Assembly: GCA_937895955.1 (NCBI GenBank)
Contig: CALAZI010000205.1
Location: 1-20,807, forward strand
Source of the DNA: an uncultured Alphaproteobacteria bacterium
GTDB lineage: Bacteria; Pseudomonadota; Alphaproteobacteria; Caulobacterales; Parvularculaceae
DNA: 20,807 nucleotides
Direction: 5' to 3'
Under the pieces are notes generated by a model. That model did no database searches, was not told the origin of the DNA, and saw only the letters and a program-made list of their open reading frames with translations. This document shows, in pieces, positions 6,121 through 14,485 of the stretch (positions are counted from its first letter, which is position 1; each line of letters starts with the position of its first letter). Made by a program: the position numbers and the translations under genes.

Positions 6121-7716
6121 ATGAGGATCGGCGGCGGGAACGGATTGACAGCGGCGACGGTCGCAGCGGCGCTTGTCGTCGGCGCGCCGGTTATCGCCGT
6201 CCTCGGGAGTCTGCTCGGCCCCTATGGCGATACGATACGCCATGTCGCCGAGACGGTCGGTGCGGATTACGTTCTCAACACGATCCTTCTTTGCGCGTCG
6301 GTCGGCGTTCTCACCGCGCTGATCGGCGGCGGCGCGGCGCTGTTGACGGCCGCCTGCGACTTTCCGCTGAGACGCTTCTTTTCCTTCGCGCTCGTCTTTC
6401 CCCTGGCGACGCCCGCCTATATCGCCGCCTACGCCTATGCCGATCTGCTTGGACCCTTCGGCGCGCTCGCGCCTGTCGCCGCGATCGCGCAGGCGATCGG
6501 CCTGCCGCCGATGAAAAGTCTTGCGGGCGCCGCGCTCGTCCTTTCCCTGACATTATTTCCCTATGTCTATCTGACGGCCCGCGCCGCTTTCGCATCGCAG
6601 TCATCGGCTCTGCTGGAGACCGCGCGCACGCTCGGCGCAAGGCCGCTTCGGGCGGTCATCGTTCTTCTCACGCCCCTCGCGCGCCCGGCGATCGCCGGCG
6701 GCGCAGCGCTCGCCATGATGGAAACGGCGGCGGAATTCGGCGTCGCCGATTATTTCGGCGTTGCGACGTTGAGCGTCGGCGTCTTCAGGACCTGGCACGC
6801 CTTCGGCGATTTGTCGGCCGCCTCGCAAGTCGCTTCAGGCCTGTTTCTCTTCTCGCTTCTGCTTGTGGCCTTTGAAGGCGCGACGCGCCGCGGCCGCGCG
6901 AGCCAGGCCCCGCGCGTTTCGCGCGACGCCCTGCGCATTCCCCTGAGCCGCGGCGCCGGTATGGCGGCGACATTGTTCTGCGCGCTGCTCGTCACAGGAG
7001 GCTTCCTCGCGCCGACCCTTGCGATCGCGATGAAGATCAATCCCGCCCTGCTGCCCATCGCTTTGCGCAATCTCGGCGCGACGCTCGCAAACAGCTTTTC
7101 CATCGCAACGCTCGGCGTTCTAGTCGCGCTCGCGCTTTCGCTCATCCTCGCCTACGCGGGGCGACAGGCGCGCAGCGCCGTTTTGAAAGCGGTTATCCGC
7201 ATAGCGACGCTTGGATACGCTGTTCCCGGCGCGGTCATCGCGATCGGCATTCTCGCCGTCTTTTCGCTTTTCCGAGATCTGATCGGCCCGGCGACCTGGA
7301 TCGGCGGCGGCGCGCTCGCGCTCGTCTACGCCTATTCCGTGCGATTCCTGACCGCCGGCTACAACGCTGCGTCCGGCGGTCTTGAAAGCGTCAATATCGG
7401 GATCGACGACGCTGCGCGCAGTCTCGGCGCATCAACGACGCGCATTGCGGCTGAAATCCATGCGCCGCTCATCCGGCGCGCGGCCCTTGCAGGCGCGACG
7501 ATCGTCTTCGTCGACATCATCAAGGAATTGCCGGCGACCTTGATCCTCAGGCATTTCAATTTCGAAACGCTGGCGACCCGCGTCTATCGCCTTGCGGGCG
7601 ACGAACGCCTCGCAGAAGCCGCGCCGGAAGCGCTCATCCTGATAGCGATCGGGGCGATCCCGATCATGCTTTTTCACGCTTTGGCGGAATTGCGAACGTC
7701 TTCAGTCGCGAAATGA
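6121..7716 (+). CDS. Ferric iron ABC transporter, fused permease (FbpB/FutB family)
   Basis: This inner-membrane permease has 531 residues and is a tandem of two BPD_transp_1 modules, as usual for FbpB. The first membrane segment is about residues 8-30 (LTAATVAAALVVGAPVIAVL). Two cytoplasmic EAA-type loops contact the ATPase: about 164-190 (LLETARTLGARPLRAVIVLL) and about 428-455 (DAARSLGASTTRIAAEIHAP). Many hydrophobic segments lie between, roughly 11-12 in all. It is transcribed divergently from the ATPase and binding-protein genes, an uncommon split of a normally single operon. Its 3' end overlaps the convergent aminotransferase gene by 15 bases. The upstream ribosome site is poor, so the exact start is less certain than the identity. 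Confidence 0.92.
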   Translation: MRIGGGNGLTAATVAAALVVGAPVIAVLGSLLGPYGDTIRHVAETVGADYVLNTILLCASVGVLTALIGGGAALLTAACDFPLRRFFSFALVFPLATPAYIAAYAYADLLGPFGALAPVAAIAQAIGLPPMKSLAGAALVLSLTLFPYVYLTARAAFASQSSALLETARTLGARPLRAVIVLLTPLARPAIAGGAALAMMETAAEFGVADYFGVATLSVGVFRTWHAFGDLSAASQVASGLFLFSLLLVAFEGATRRGRASQAPRVSRDALRIPLSRGAGMAATLFCALLVTGGFLAPTLAIAMKINPALLPIALRNLGATLANSFSIATLGVLVALALSLILAYAGRQARSAVLKAVIRIATLGYAVPGAVIAIGILAVFSLFRDLIGPATWIGGGALALVYAYSVRFLTAGYNAASGGLESVNIGIDDAARSLGASTTRIAAEIHAPLIRRAALAGATIVFVDIIKELPATLILRHFNFETLATRVYRLAGDERLAEAAPEALILIAIGAIPIMLFHALAELRTSSVAK

Positions 7717-8877
7717 GGCGTGCGCCGCCTCAATGCAATCGCAGATATAATGCGCCTGATCCGGCGTCAGATAGGGATGCATCGGCAGCGAGAGAATCTC
7801 ATCGCAAAGACGCTCCGTCGCGCCCAGCGGCTCGGCCGGCGCAAATTTTTCAAAAGCCGGCATTTTGTGAAGCGGCGTCGAATAATAGATCGCCGTCGGG
7901 ACGCCTTTCGCTTTAAGCGCGGCGGCGACGTCGCCGCGTCGCCGCGTCCTCACCGAATAATAACCGTAGCCGGATTGCGCGCCCTCAAGATGGCGCTGCG
8001 GAACGGCGAGATTGGCGAGCCGCCGGTCGTAAATCTCGGCGATCATCGTGCGCGCTTCGAGCTCCTCGTCGAAAATCGCGAGTTTTTCGAGAAGCACCGC
8101 CGCCTGAAAACTGTCCATGCGGCCGTTAAAGCCGACGCAAACGGAATTCTTGCGCGCTGAATCCGTGCCGTGCCAGCGGATCGACATCCATTGTTCGAGC
8201 GGCGCGAGATCCTGCGAAAGGATGGCCCCCGCGTCGCCATAAGCGCCGAGCGCCTTGCCCGGAAAGAAACTCGTCGCCGTCGCCGGCGCGAGATCGCCGA
8301 CCCATTTTCCGTCAAGTCGGCCGCCGAAGCCTTGGGCGCCGTCGGCGAGCAGGAAAAGATTTTCGCGCCGCGCGATCTCTTTGAAGGCGCGATAATCGGC
8401 AGGCGAACCGAACAGATCGACAGGAATGACGGCCACTGGCCGCAACGCGCCGGTTTTCCTCACCTCGGCGATGCGCCGTTCGAGATCGGCGGGATCCATG
8501 TTGAAGGTCGCCGGATCGACATCGACGAAAACCGGCGTCGCGCCGGTCAGCAATACGGCGTTCGCCGTCGCGTTATAAGAAAAAGCGGGGATGAAAACCG
8601 CATCGCCCGTATCGACCCCGGCGGCGAGCAGCGGGATGATCAACGCCGCCGTGCCGCTGGCGCAAGCGACGGCGCCGGCGGCGCCTGTTTTTTCCGCGAG
8701 CAGCGCCTCAAGCTCTTCGATTTCAGGTCCCGCGATATACCGCCCGTGATCCAGCACGGCCTGCAGACGCGCCTCGATGCGGCCGCGAATGCGGCGCTGC
8801 TGCGCTTTCAGGTCAATGAAGGAAATTTCGCCGACATCGGTGTTTCCGGCGAGCATGAGATTGGCGACGCCGTTCAT
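7702..8877 (-). CDS. DegT/DnrJ/EryC1/StrS-family sugar aminotransferase, probable GnnB
   Basis: This is a PLP-dependent aminotransferase acting on a nucleotide-linked keto sugar; it has 391 residues. The conserved elements are present: ISFIDLKAQQRRIR, SGTAAL (74-79), IPAFSYNATANAV, DGAQGFGG (179-186; D179 for the PLP ring nitrogen), and SFFPGKALGAYGDAG with Schiff-base Lys208. The C-terminal part has FNGRMDSFQAAVLLEKL. The ATG overlaps the stop of the upstream Gfo/Idh gene (ATGA), so the two are translationally coupled. Such a dehydrogenase/aminotransferase pair makes 3-amino sugars: either GnnA/GnnB (UDP-GlcNAc to UDP-GlcNAc3N for amide-linked lipid A, common in alphaproteobacteria) or WbpB/WbpE (uronic acid O-antigen sugars). 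GnnB is favoured because no other O-antigen genes are nearby. Confidence 0.85.
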   Translation of the reverse strand: MNGVANLMLAGNTDVGEISFIDLKAQQRRIRGRIEARLQAVLDHGRYIAGPEIEELEALLAEKTGAAGAVACASGTAALIIPLLAAGVDTGDAVFIPAFSYNATANAVLLTGATPVFVDVDPATFNMDPADLERRIAEVRKTGALRPVAVIPVDLFGSPADYRAFKEIARRENLFLLADGAQGFGGRLDGKWVGDLAPATATSFFPGKALGAYGDAGAILSQDLAPLEQWMSIRWHGTDSARKNSVCVGFNGRMDSFQAAVLLEKLAIFDEELEARTMIAEIYDRRLANLAVPQRHLEGAQSGYGYYSVRTRRRGDVAAALKAKGVPTAIYYSTPLHKMPAFEKFAPAEPLGATERLCDEILSLPMHPYLTPDQAHYICDCIEAAHASFRD

Positions 8878-9851
8878 GCGATCATCCTGTCCGCCTCGCC
8901 GGCGATGGCGGCGAGCTCATTGCGTTTGATGTCAATCGCCGTCGCCCAGTCAATCGCTGCGCGTCCCGCCTTGCCGTCGACCATCGTCCGCGCGCCGTCG
9001 AGCGCGGAAGCGAAGAAGGCTTCAACGCTTTGCGCAAGCGGGTCCGCGAACGCCGCCGGCGCATTGGCGACGGCGACGGCGCCCGGATGCGGCGTCGAAT
9101 CGACAACGCGCCGATTGATGAAATCAATCTCAATTTCGCCGTCATCATAGACGACGCGCAACAAGCGTCGGCGCGCGTCGGCGCGACGGCTTGCGATAAA
9201 CGAACAGGTCCGGCCGCCGTCGAACTCAAGCGTCGCGATCGTTTCGTGCCGGTCGCCGCAGGCGGCGATCTTGCCCGGCCGCGCAAATCCGAAATAGCGC
9301 GCGATGTCGAGATCGTGGATCATCAGATCGAAGACGACCGAAACGTCTTCGCCGCGCCCCGACGGCGGGCCGCAACGCGATAATTCCAGCCGTTGAGGCG
9401 TCGCCTCGATCCGGGGCAGACCGAGCGCCGAGAGAATGAACCGCTCCTGATGTCCGACCTGCAGGACCGCGGAATTTCGCTCGGCCGTCGCGTTAAGGCT
9501 GTCCGCCTCGGCGACCGTCATGGCGAGCGGCTTTTCGACATAGACATGCCGGCCGGCGTCGAGCGCTTCCTTCGCAAGGCGAAAATGCGTCGGCGCCGGC
9601 GACGCGATCGCGATCGCATCGACCTCGTCGAGCAGGGCTGAAAATCCGGGGAAAGCCTTCGCGCCGAAGCGTTCAGCCAGAGATTGGGCGCGCGCCGCGT
9701 CGAGATCATAAACGCCGACAAGGTCCGCCCGCGCCGACGCGGCATGTTTCGCCGCATGAAAAGCGCCGAAAACTCCTGCGCCAACGACGCCTGTCTTCAG
9801 CCTTTTCGTCACGCTAACGCTCCGCCACCTGACCGTAATCGGCGTGACCAT
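8874..9851 (-). CDS. Gfo/Idh/MocA-family NAD(P)-dependent oxidoreductase, probable GnnA (UDP-GlcNAc 3-dehydrogenase)
   Basis: This predicted dehydrogenase oxidises a sugar nucleotide at C3 to give the keto substrate of the next gene's aminotransferase. It has 325 residues. The Rossmann motif is GVVGAGVFGAFHA (21-33), followed by VGVYDLDAARA; EKPLA (106-110) carries the family Lys107, and DLMIHDLDIARYFG (175-188) holds the catalytic-site His179. VGHQERFI is typical of the small GnnA-like group. Two starts are possible: ATG at 9851 with AAGGGG upstream, and GTG at 9812 with GGAG upstream, which would place the Rossmann fold nearer the N-terminus, as is normal. The gene follows the DAHP synthase by 72 bases on the same strand and overlaps the aminotransferase by 4 bases. 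Confidence 0.82.
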   Translation of the reverse strand: MVTPITVRWRSVSVTKRLKTGVVGAGVFGAFHAAKHAASARADLVGVYDLDAARAQSLAERFGAKAFPGFSALLDEVDAIAIASPAPTHFRLAKEALDAGRHVYVEKPLAMTVAEADSLNATAERNSAVLQVGHQERFILSALGLPRIEATPQRLELSRCGPPSGRGEDVSVVFDLMIHDLDIARYFGFARPGKIAACGDRHETIATLEFDGGRTCSFIASRRADARRRLLRVVYDDGEIEIDFINRRVVDSTPHPGAVAVANAPAAFADPLAQSVEAFFASALDGARTMVDGKAGRAAIDWATAIDIKRNELAAIAGEADRMIA

Positions 9852-9923
9852 AGCGGCGTCCCCTTAATGGCGAAACGCCCCCGGGCTTTCAGACCTTCAA
9901 ACTATGTTTCGGGCTATTTCAGC

Positions 9924-11285
<1,362 letters not shown>

Positions 11286-11368
11286 CTCACCTCCAAAGAG
11301 CGGATTTCATAGGGCCCGGTTTTCGGCGCTGCAACATCGAAATCGACCCGGCCATTCAATCTTGATGC

Positions 11369-11410
11369 AGCCTGTCGCGCGCAGGCTCGGTTCAGGGGTC
11401 ACATCCTGAA
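11369..11410. promoter_or_regulatory. Two adjacent inverted repeats between DAHP synthase and the MBL-fold gene
   Basis: AGCCTG (11369-11374) and CAGGCT (11382-11387) form a perfect 6-base inverted repeat with a 7-base loop. Immediately after, TTCAGG (11391-11396) and CCTGAA (11405-11410) form a second with an 8-base loop. The four blocks share CCTG/CAGG. They lie in the 167-base gap between two divergent genes, so an operator for either, or a leader structure for the DAHP synthase transcript, is possible. No known regulator site is recognised. Confidence 0.3.
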
Positions 11411-11452
11411 TCCCGATCTGGTAGTAAGCAGCGACGAGCTAAGGAGCGCAGA

Positions 11453-12346
11453 ATGAAACGAACGGCACTGATCGCAGGCGGGCTCTTCTTTGCGGCGACA
11501 TTCGAGGTGGCGGCCCAGCGCGATTTCAGCACGGTTGAAATCACGACGACCGAAATCGCTCCCGGCGTGCACATGCTGCAAGGCGCAGGCGGGAATATGG
11601 GACTGTCAGTCGGGCCGGACGGCGCGTTTCTGGTCGACGACCAGTTTGCGCCCCTGTCGGAGAAAATCGCCGCAGCGATCGCGACAGTGAGCGATCAGCC
11701 GGTCAAATTTGTGGTGAACACCCACTGGCACGGCGATCATACCGGCGGCAACGAGGCGTTCAGCGGCAAGGGCGCGATGATCGTCGCGCATGACAATGTC
11801 AGGAAGCGCCTGAAAGAGGGCTTGAAGCGCGAGACAGGCGACACGCCGCCGGCCGCCGCGGAAGCCCTGCCGATCATCACTTTTTCCGACAGCGTCAGTT
11901 TCTACTGGAACGGCCAGAACATCAGCATCCGCCATCCCGCCCCGGCGCATACGGATGGCGACGCGGTGATACATTTCACGCCCGCCAATGTCGCGCATAT
12001 GGGCGACACTTTCTTCAATGGCGGCTATCCCTATATTGATCTTGAATCCGGCGGCGATCTCGACGGCGTGATCGCCGTTCATGAAGCGACCCTCGCCTTC
12101 ATTGACGATGAGACGAAAATCATTCCGGGGCACGGCCCGCTCGCGTCCAAGGCCGACCTTCAACGCTACGTCAACATGCTGAAAGACGTGCGCAAGCGCG
12201 TGCAGGCGTTGATCGACAGCGGCGCCGATGAGGAGGCCGCCGTGAAAGCCGACCCGCTAAAAGATCTCAACGCCGAGTGGGGAACGGGGTTCATCAAGGG
12301 CGACGTCATGACGCGCGCCGCCTATCGTTCCTTGACGCGCAAATGA
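11453..12346 (+). CDS. Exported metallo-beta-lactamase-fold hydrolase
   Basis: This is a zinc hydrolase of the MBL superfamily with 297 residues. A Sec signal peptide ends near AAQ (about 20-22), so the mature protein is periplasmic or secreted. The metal motif is HWHGDH (H91, H93, D95, H96), with H166 in AHTDGD, D185 in MGDTFF and H227 in PGHGP: a complete set for a two-metal site. D185 bridging, rather than the Cys of class B1/B2, plus the PGHGP ending point to the broad quinoprotein-relay/SoxH-like group rather than a clinical beta-lactamase. The substrate cannot be told. TAAGGAG lies 6 bases before the ATG. It stands alone, divergent from the DAHP synthase and followed by a hairpin with a U-rich tail (12400-12429). 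Confidence 0.9.
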   Translation: MKRTALIAGGLFFAATFEVAAQRDFSTVEITTTEIAPGVHMLQGAGGNMGLSVGPDGAFLVDDQFAPLSEKIAAAIATVSDQPVKFVVNTHWHGDHTGGNEAFSGKGAMIVAHDNVRKRLKEGLKRETGDTPPAAAEALPIITFSDSVSFYWNGQNISIRHPAPAHTDGDAVIHFTPANVAHMGDTFFNGGYPYIDLESGGDLDGVIAVHEATLAFIDDETKIIPGHGPLASKADLQRYVNMLKDVRKRVQALIDSGADEEAAVKADPLKDLNAEWGTGFIKGDVMTRAAYRSLTRK

Positions 12347-12356
12347 CGCCGCAAAG

Positions 12357-12392
12357 CCAAAAAGAAACGCCCGCGAAGGGGTGCGGGCGTTT
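12357..12392 (-). terminator. Rho-independent terminator for the small exported-protein gene
   Basis: A perfect 10-base inverted repeat is present: AAACGCCCGC (12365-12374), an 8-base loop, and GCGGGCGTTT (12383-12392). Read on the minus strand, the stem ends in TTTCTTTTT (12367-12359), a classical tail. It lies about 40 bases past the stop of the minus-strand gene ending at 12431. On the plus strand the tail is only TTT, so it mainly serves the minus gene. Confidence 0.85.
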
Positions 12393-12399
12393 CCATCGC

Positions 12400-12429
12400 A
12401 AGCTCGTTCAGGGCGAGCTTTTGTTATTT
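12400..12429 (+). terminator. Rho-independent terminator for the MBL-fold gene
   Basis: AAGCTCG (12400-12406) and CGAGCTT (12414-12420) form a 7-base stem with a 7-base loop, followed on the plus strand by TTGTTATTT. It lies 54 bases past the stop of the MBL-fold gene. Together with the opposite-facing hairpin at 12357-12392 it separates two convergent genes. Confidence 0.65.
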
Positions 12430-12430
12430 C

Positions 12431-12712
12431 TTACGACTTGATGGTCGCCTCGACCACCGTGTCGCCTTTGATGCGGCATTCAGCGACTTTCGCGTCGCCG
12501 CCGTCGACAGGAATAAGCTTCAGCTTCAGCGTGCGCAACGAGGCGCCCTTGAGGCTGACGAATTTGGCGCGGAACTGATCGGCCGGCGCAAGACCCTGGC
12601 TAGAAAGCTCGGATGCGCAAAGCGTGACCTGATCCTGCGTGGAGCTGGCGAAGGCGGGCGCGAGCCCAAGCGCGATCGCAGCGGCGGCCGAGGCGATAAG
12701 AAGGTTTTTCAT
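12431..12712 (-). CDS. Small exported protein of unknown function
   Basis: I do not recognise this 93-residue protein. It has a clear Sec signal peptide (MKNLL, then an Ala-rich core to about residue 22, cleavage near AFA-SS), leaving a mature chain of about 70 residues. Two cysteines, C32 and C79, could form one disulfide in the periplasm. The mature part ends in an alternating pattern (FVSLKGASLRTLKLKLIPV ... VVEATIKS) that suggests a small beta-rich fold. Several features indicate a real gene: AAGGA is upstream of the ATG, a good promoter sits at 12778-12805, and a strong terminator follows. It is monocistronic, convergent with the MBL-fold gene and divergent from the HxlR regulator, which might control it. 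Confidence 0.8.
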   Translation of the reverse strand: MKNLLIASAAAAIALGLAPAFASSTQDQVTLCASELSSQGLAPADQFRAKFVSLKGASLRTLKLKLIPVDGGDAKVAECRIKGDTVVEATIKS

Positions 12713-12777
12713 GAGGAATTTTCCTTTTTAGGTTGGATACGAACGCGTTTTGGCTGTGTCTCTCTTCGTTGTGATCC

Positions 12778-12805
12778 TATTTACTATTGTTTTTTAAAGT
12801 GTCAA
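12778..12805 (-). promoter_or_regulatory. Sigma-70-type promoter of the small exported-protein gene
   Basis: On the minus strand a perfect TTGACA (12805-12800) is followed by a 16-base AT-rich spacer and TAAATA (12783-12778). Initiation near 12770 would give a leader of about 58 bases. It lies in a conspicuously AT-rich 203-base divergent region. Confidence 0.5.
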
Positions 12806-12813
12806 GATCATTT

Positions 12814-12842
12814 TTGTCGAGCAGCGAAAAATTTGCTAGATT
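12814..12842 (+). promoter_or_regulatory. Possible promoter of the HxlR-type regulator
   Basis: TTGTCG (12814-12819), a 17-base spacer and TAGATT (12837-12842) each match the sigma-70 consensus at 4 of 6 positions. It is back to back with the promoter at 12778-12805, only 8 bases apart between -35 elements, so one bound regulator could affect both. Confidence 0.35.
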
Positions 12843-12915
12843 GATTGCCGCAAAATGAGACCGCCGAGGGAAAATCGGCGGCGGCTTTGGGAAACGCCTT
12901 TAGAAAAGGGCTTTA

Positions 12916-13665
12916 ATGTCAAGAACTTACAATCAGGAATGCGTCCTCGCCTACGCTTTCGACCTGCTTGGGGAGCGCTGGACATTCCTTATCATTCGCG
13001 AGCTGTTTCTCGGGCCGCGGCGCTTTGGCGACCTACATGCGGCGCTGCCCGGCATCGGCACCAACCTGCTCAGCAAGCGCCTGAAAGAACTCGAAGAAGC
13101 CGGCCTGGTCGCGGCGACGGGCGACGGCCACAACCGGTACCGCCTCACCGATTCGGGCGAGGCGCTGCGCCCCACCGCCCGCGAGCTGATGTTCTGGGCG
13201 ATCGAATATTTCATGAACCGTCCGGAGCCTTCAGCGCCGAAAGAGTGCATTTTCTCAAACGATCTCGTCCCCGATTCCGTCGCGCTCGCGGTTGAGATGT
13301 TCGCGAATAAATGCGCTCTGCCGCATGCGAACTATGTCCTGCATCTCAAGATCGATGAAAATTCCTACACCTATTATTTCATGAACGGCGAAATGACCGC
13401 CCGACGCGGCGCTGACGCGCCTGCCGTTGCGCGGATCGAAACCGACGTTGCGACGCTCATGATGTCGATGCGCAGCGAAATTTATCTCGATGAGGCGCGC
13501 AAACGCTCGAAAATGTCGGGCGATTCAAGCGTGCTCGACCATTTCCTGTCGAGCTTCATGCCGGGCGCGGAAATCGCCTTCGAAGTCGCCGAGCTCATCA
13601 AACAACGAAAGCTCGAACGCGGCCTTTTGACTGATCGCGTCAAGAAAGCGAAGGCAATGGCGTAG
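12916..13665 (+). CDS. HxlR-family winged-helix regulator with C-terminal SCP2-like domain
   Basis: This is a transcription regulator of 249 residues, about twice the usual HxlR length. Residues 1-105 are an HxlR winged helix: NQECVLAYAFDLLGERWT with the family's N-terminal Cys9, then LIIRELFLGPRRFGDLHAAL and GIGTNLLSKRLKELEEAGLV. Residues about 118-235 resemble a sterol-carrier-protein-2 type fold: YVLHLKIDENSYTYYFMNGE, then ARIETDVATLMMSM, then MSGDSSVLDHFLSSF. This suggests binding of a hydrophobic or acyl ligand, which is inference. AAAGGG lies 5 bases before the ATG. It diverges from the small exported-protein gene, a possible target, and its 3' end overlaps the convergent gpmA by 26 bases. 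The DNA-binding call is confident; the ligand is unknown. Confidence 0.88.
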   Translation: MSRTYNQECVLAYAFDLLGERWTFLIIRELFLGPRRFGDLHAALPGIGTNLLSKRLKELEEAGLVAATGDGHNRYRLTDSGEALRPTARELMFWAIEYFMNRPEPSAPKECIFSNDLVPDSVALAVEMFANKCALPHANYVLHLKIDENSYTYYFMNGEMTARRGADAPAVARIETDVATLMMSMRSEIYLDEARKRSKMSGDSSVLDHFLSSFMPGAEIAFEVAELIKQRKLERGLLTDRVKKAKAMA

Positions 13666-14362
13666 CGCGCGTCTCGTCGAGATAGCGCGCTGACGCCGGC
13701 TTCACCGTTCCCGTTTCAAACTCGAACAACAGCGGATTGCCGGTCGGTATTTCAACATCGACGATTTTCTCGTCGGAAACCTTGAGCAGCAATTTGACGA
13801 GCGCGCGCAGGGAATTGCCGTGCGCCGCGATCAACAGGGATTCGCCGCCCTTCAAGCGCGGCGCGATTTCGCTTTCCCAGATCGGCGTCACCCGTTCGAG
13901 CGTCGTCTTCAACGATTCGGTCGACGGCAGATCATCGCCGAGCGCGGCGTAGCGCGGATCGCGCGCCGGGTTGAACGGATTGGCCGCATCGATCGGCGGC
14001 GGCGGCGTGTCATAGCTGCGCCGCCAGATCTTGACCTGCGCGTCGCCATGCTTTTGCGCCGTCTCTTTTTTATCGAGCCCGGTGAGCCCCCCGTAATGGC
14101 GCTCATTGAGTCGCCAGCTCTTGATGACGGGAAGCCACATCATGTCCATTTCATCGAGGGCGATATTGAGCGTGCGGATGGCGCGCTTTTGAACCGACGT
14201 GTAGGCGGCGGACCAGGGCGCGCCGGTTTTCTTCAACAGCGCGCCGGCTTTCTTCGCTTCCGCCCGCCCCTGCTCGGTCAGATCGACATCGACCCAGCCG
14301 GTGAACCGGTTCTGAAGGTTCCATTCGCTTTGTCCGTGGCGAATGAGCGCGAGATAAGCCAT
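13640..14362 (-). CDS. gpmA: 2,3-bisphosphoglycerate-dependent phosphoglycerate mutase
   Basis: This glycolytic/gluconeogenic enzyme interconverts 3- and 2-phosphoglycerate through a phosphohistidine. It has 240 residues, within the normal range. The active site is LIRHGQSEWN with phospho-acceptor His9, Arg60 in VQKRAIRT, Glu87 in LNERHYGGL, and His181 in AAHGNSLRAL. The lid segment YDTPPPPID and IPTGNPLLFEF are typical of the dPGM family rather than cobalamin phosphatases or broad phosphatases. AAAGGA lies about 10 bases before the ATG and TAAAAT about 45 bases upstream could be its -10. It is monocistronic; its last 26 bases overlap the end of the convergent HxlR-type gene. Confidence 0.95.
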   Translation of the reverse strand: MAYLALIRHGQSEWNLQNRFTGWVDVDLTEQGRAEAKKAGALLKKTGAPWSAAYTSVQKRAIRTLNIALDEMDMMWLPVIKSWRLNERHYGGLTGLDKKETAQKHGDAQVKIWRRSYDTPPPPIDAANPFNPARDPRYAALGDDLPSTESLKTTLERVTPIWESEIAPRLKGGESLLIAAHGNSLRALVKLLLKVSDEKIVDVEIPTGNPLLFEFETGTVKPASARYLDETRATPLPSLS

Positions 14363-14485
14363 GGGCGATCCGTCCTTTGAGAATTCGATCGGAAGATTTT
14401 ATGCGGGGTCGGTTCATAAGCCTGTGACACCCGATTGGCTACAGGCGAAAATGCGGTAAAAGGCGCCGATCGCAAGGAATGCACG

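Noticed and set aside
6087..6875. 262-codon frame overlapping the start of the iron permease
   Set aside because: The overlapping frame gives an Arg-rich soluble sequence, whereas the 6121 frame gives a clear membrane permease with both EAA loops.
8170..9150. Long plus-strand open frame (326 codons) opposite the aminotransferase and oxidoreductase genes
   Set aside because: It spans two confidently identified minus-strand genes, is highly basic and Arg-rich, and has no recognisable domain.
12855..13295. 146-codon plus-strand frame overlapping the HxlR gene
   Set aside because: Out of frame with the regulator; Arg/Pro-rich with no domain. The HxlR frame has a well-spaced ribosome site and family motifs.
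14420..14446. GCCTGT...ACAGGC inverted repeat between gpmA and the isoaspartyl peptidase gene
   Set aside because: A 6-base repeat with a 15-base gap can arise by chance. It resembles the AGCCTG repeat at 11369, but two weak matches are not enough to claim a shared operator.
14435..14485. Upstream ATG (14435) as start of the isoaspartyl peptidase
   Set aside because: It adds 17 residues with no family similarity and lacks a ribosome site; ATG 14486 has AAGGA at good spacing and the domain begins there.
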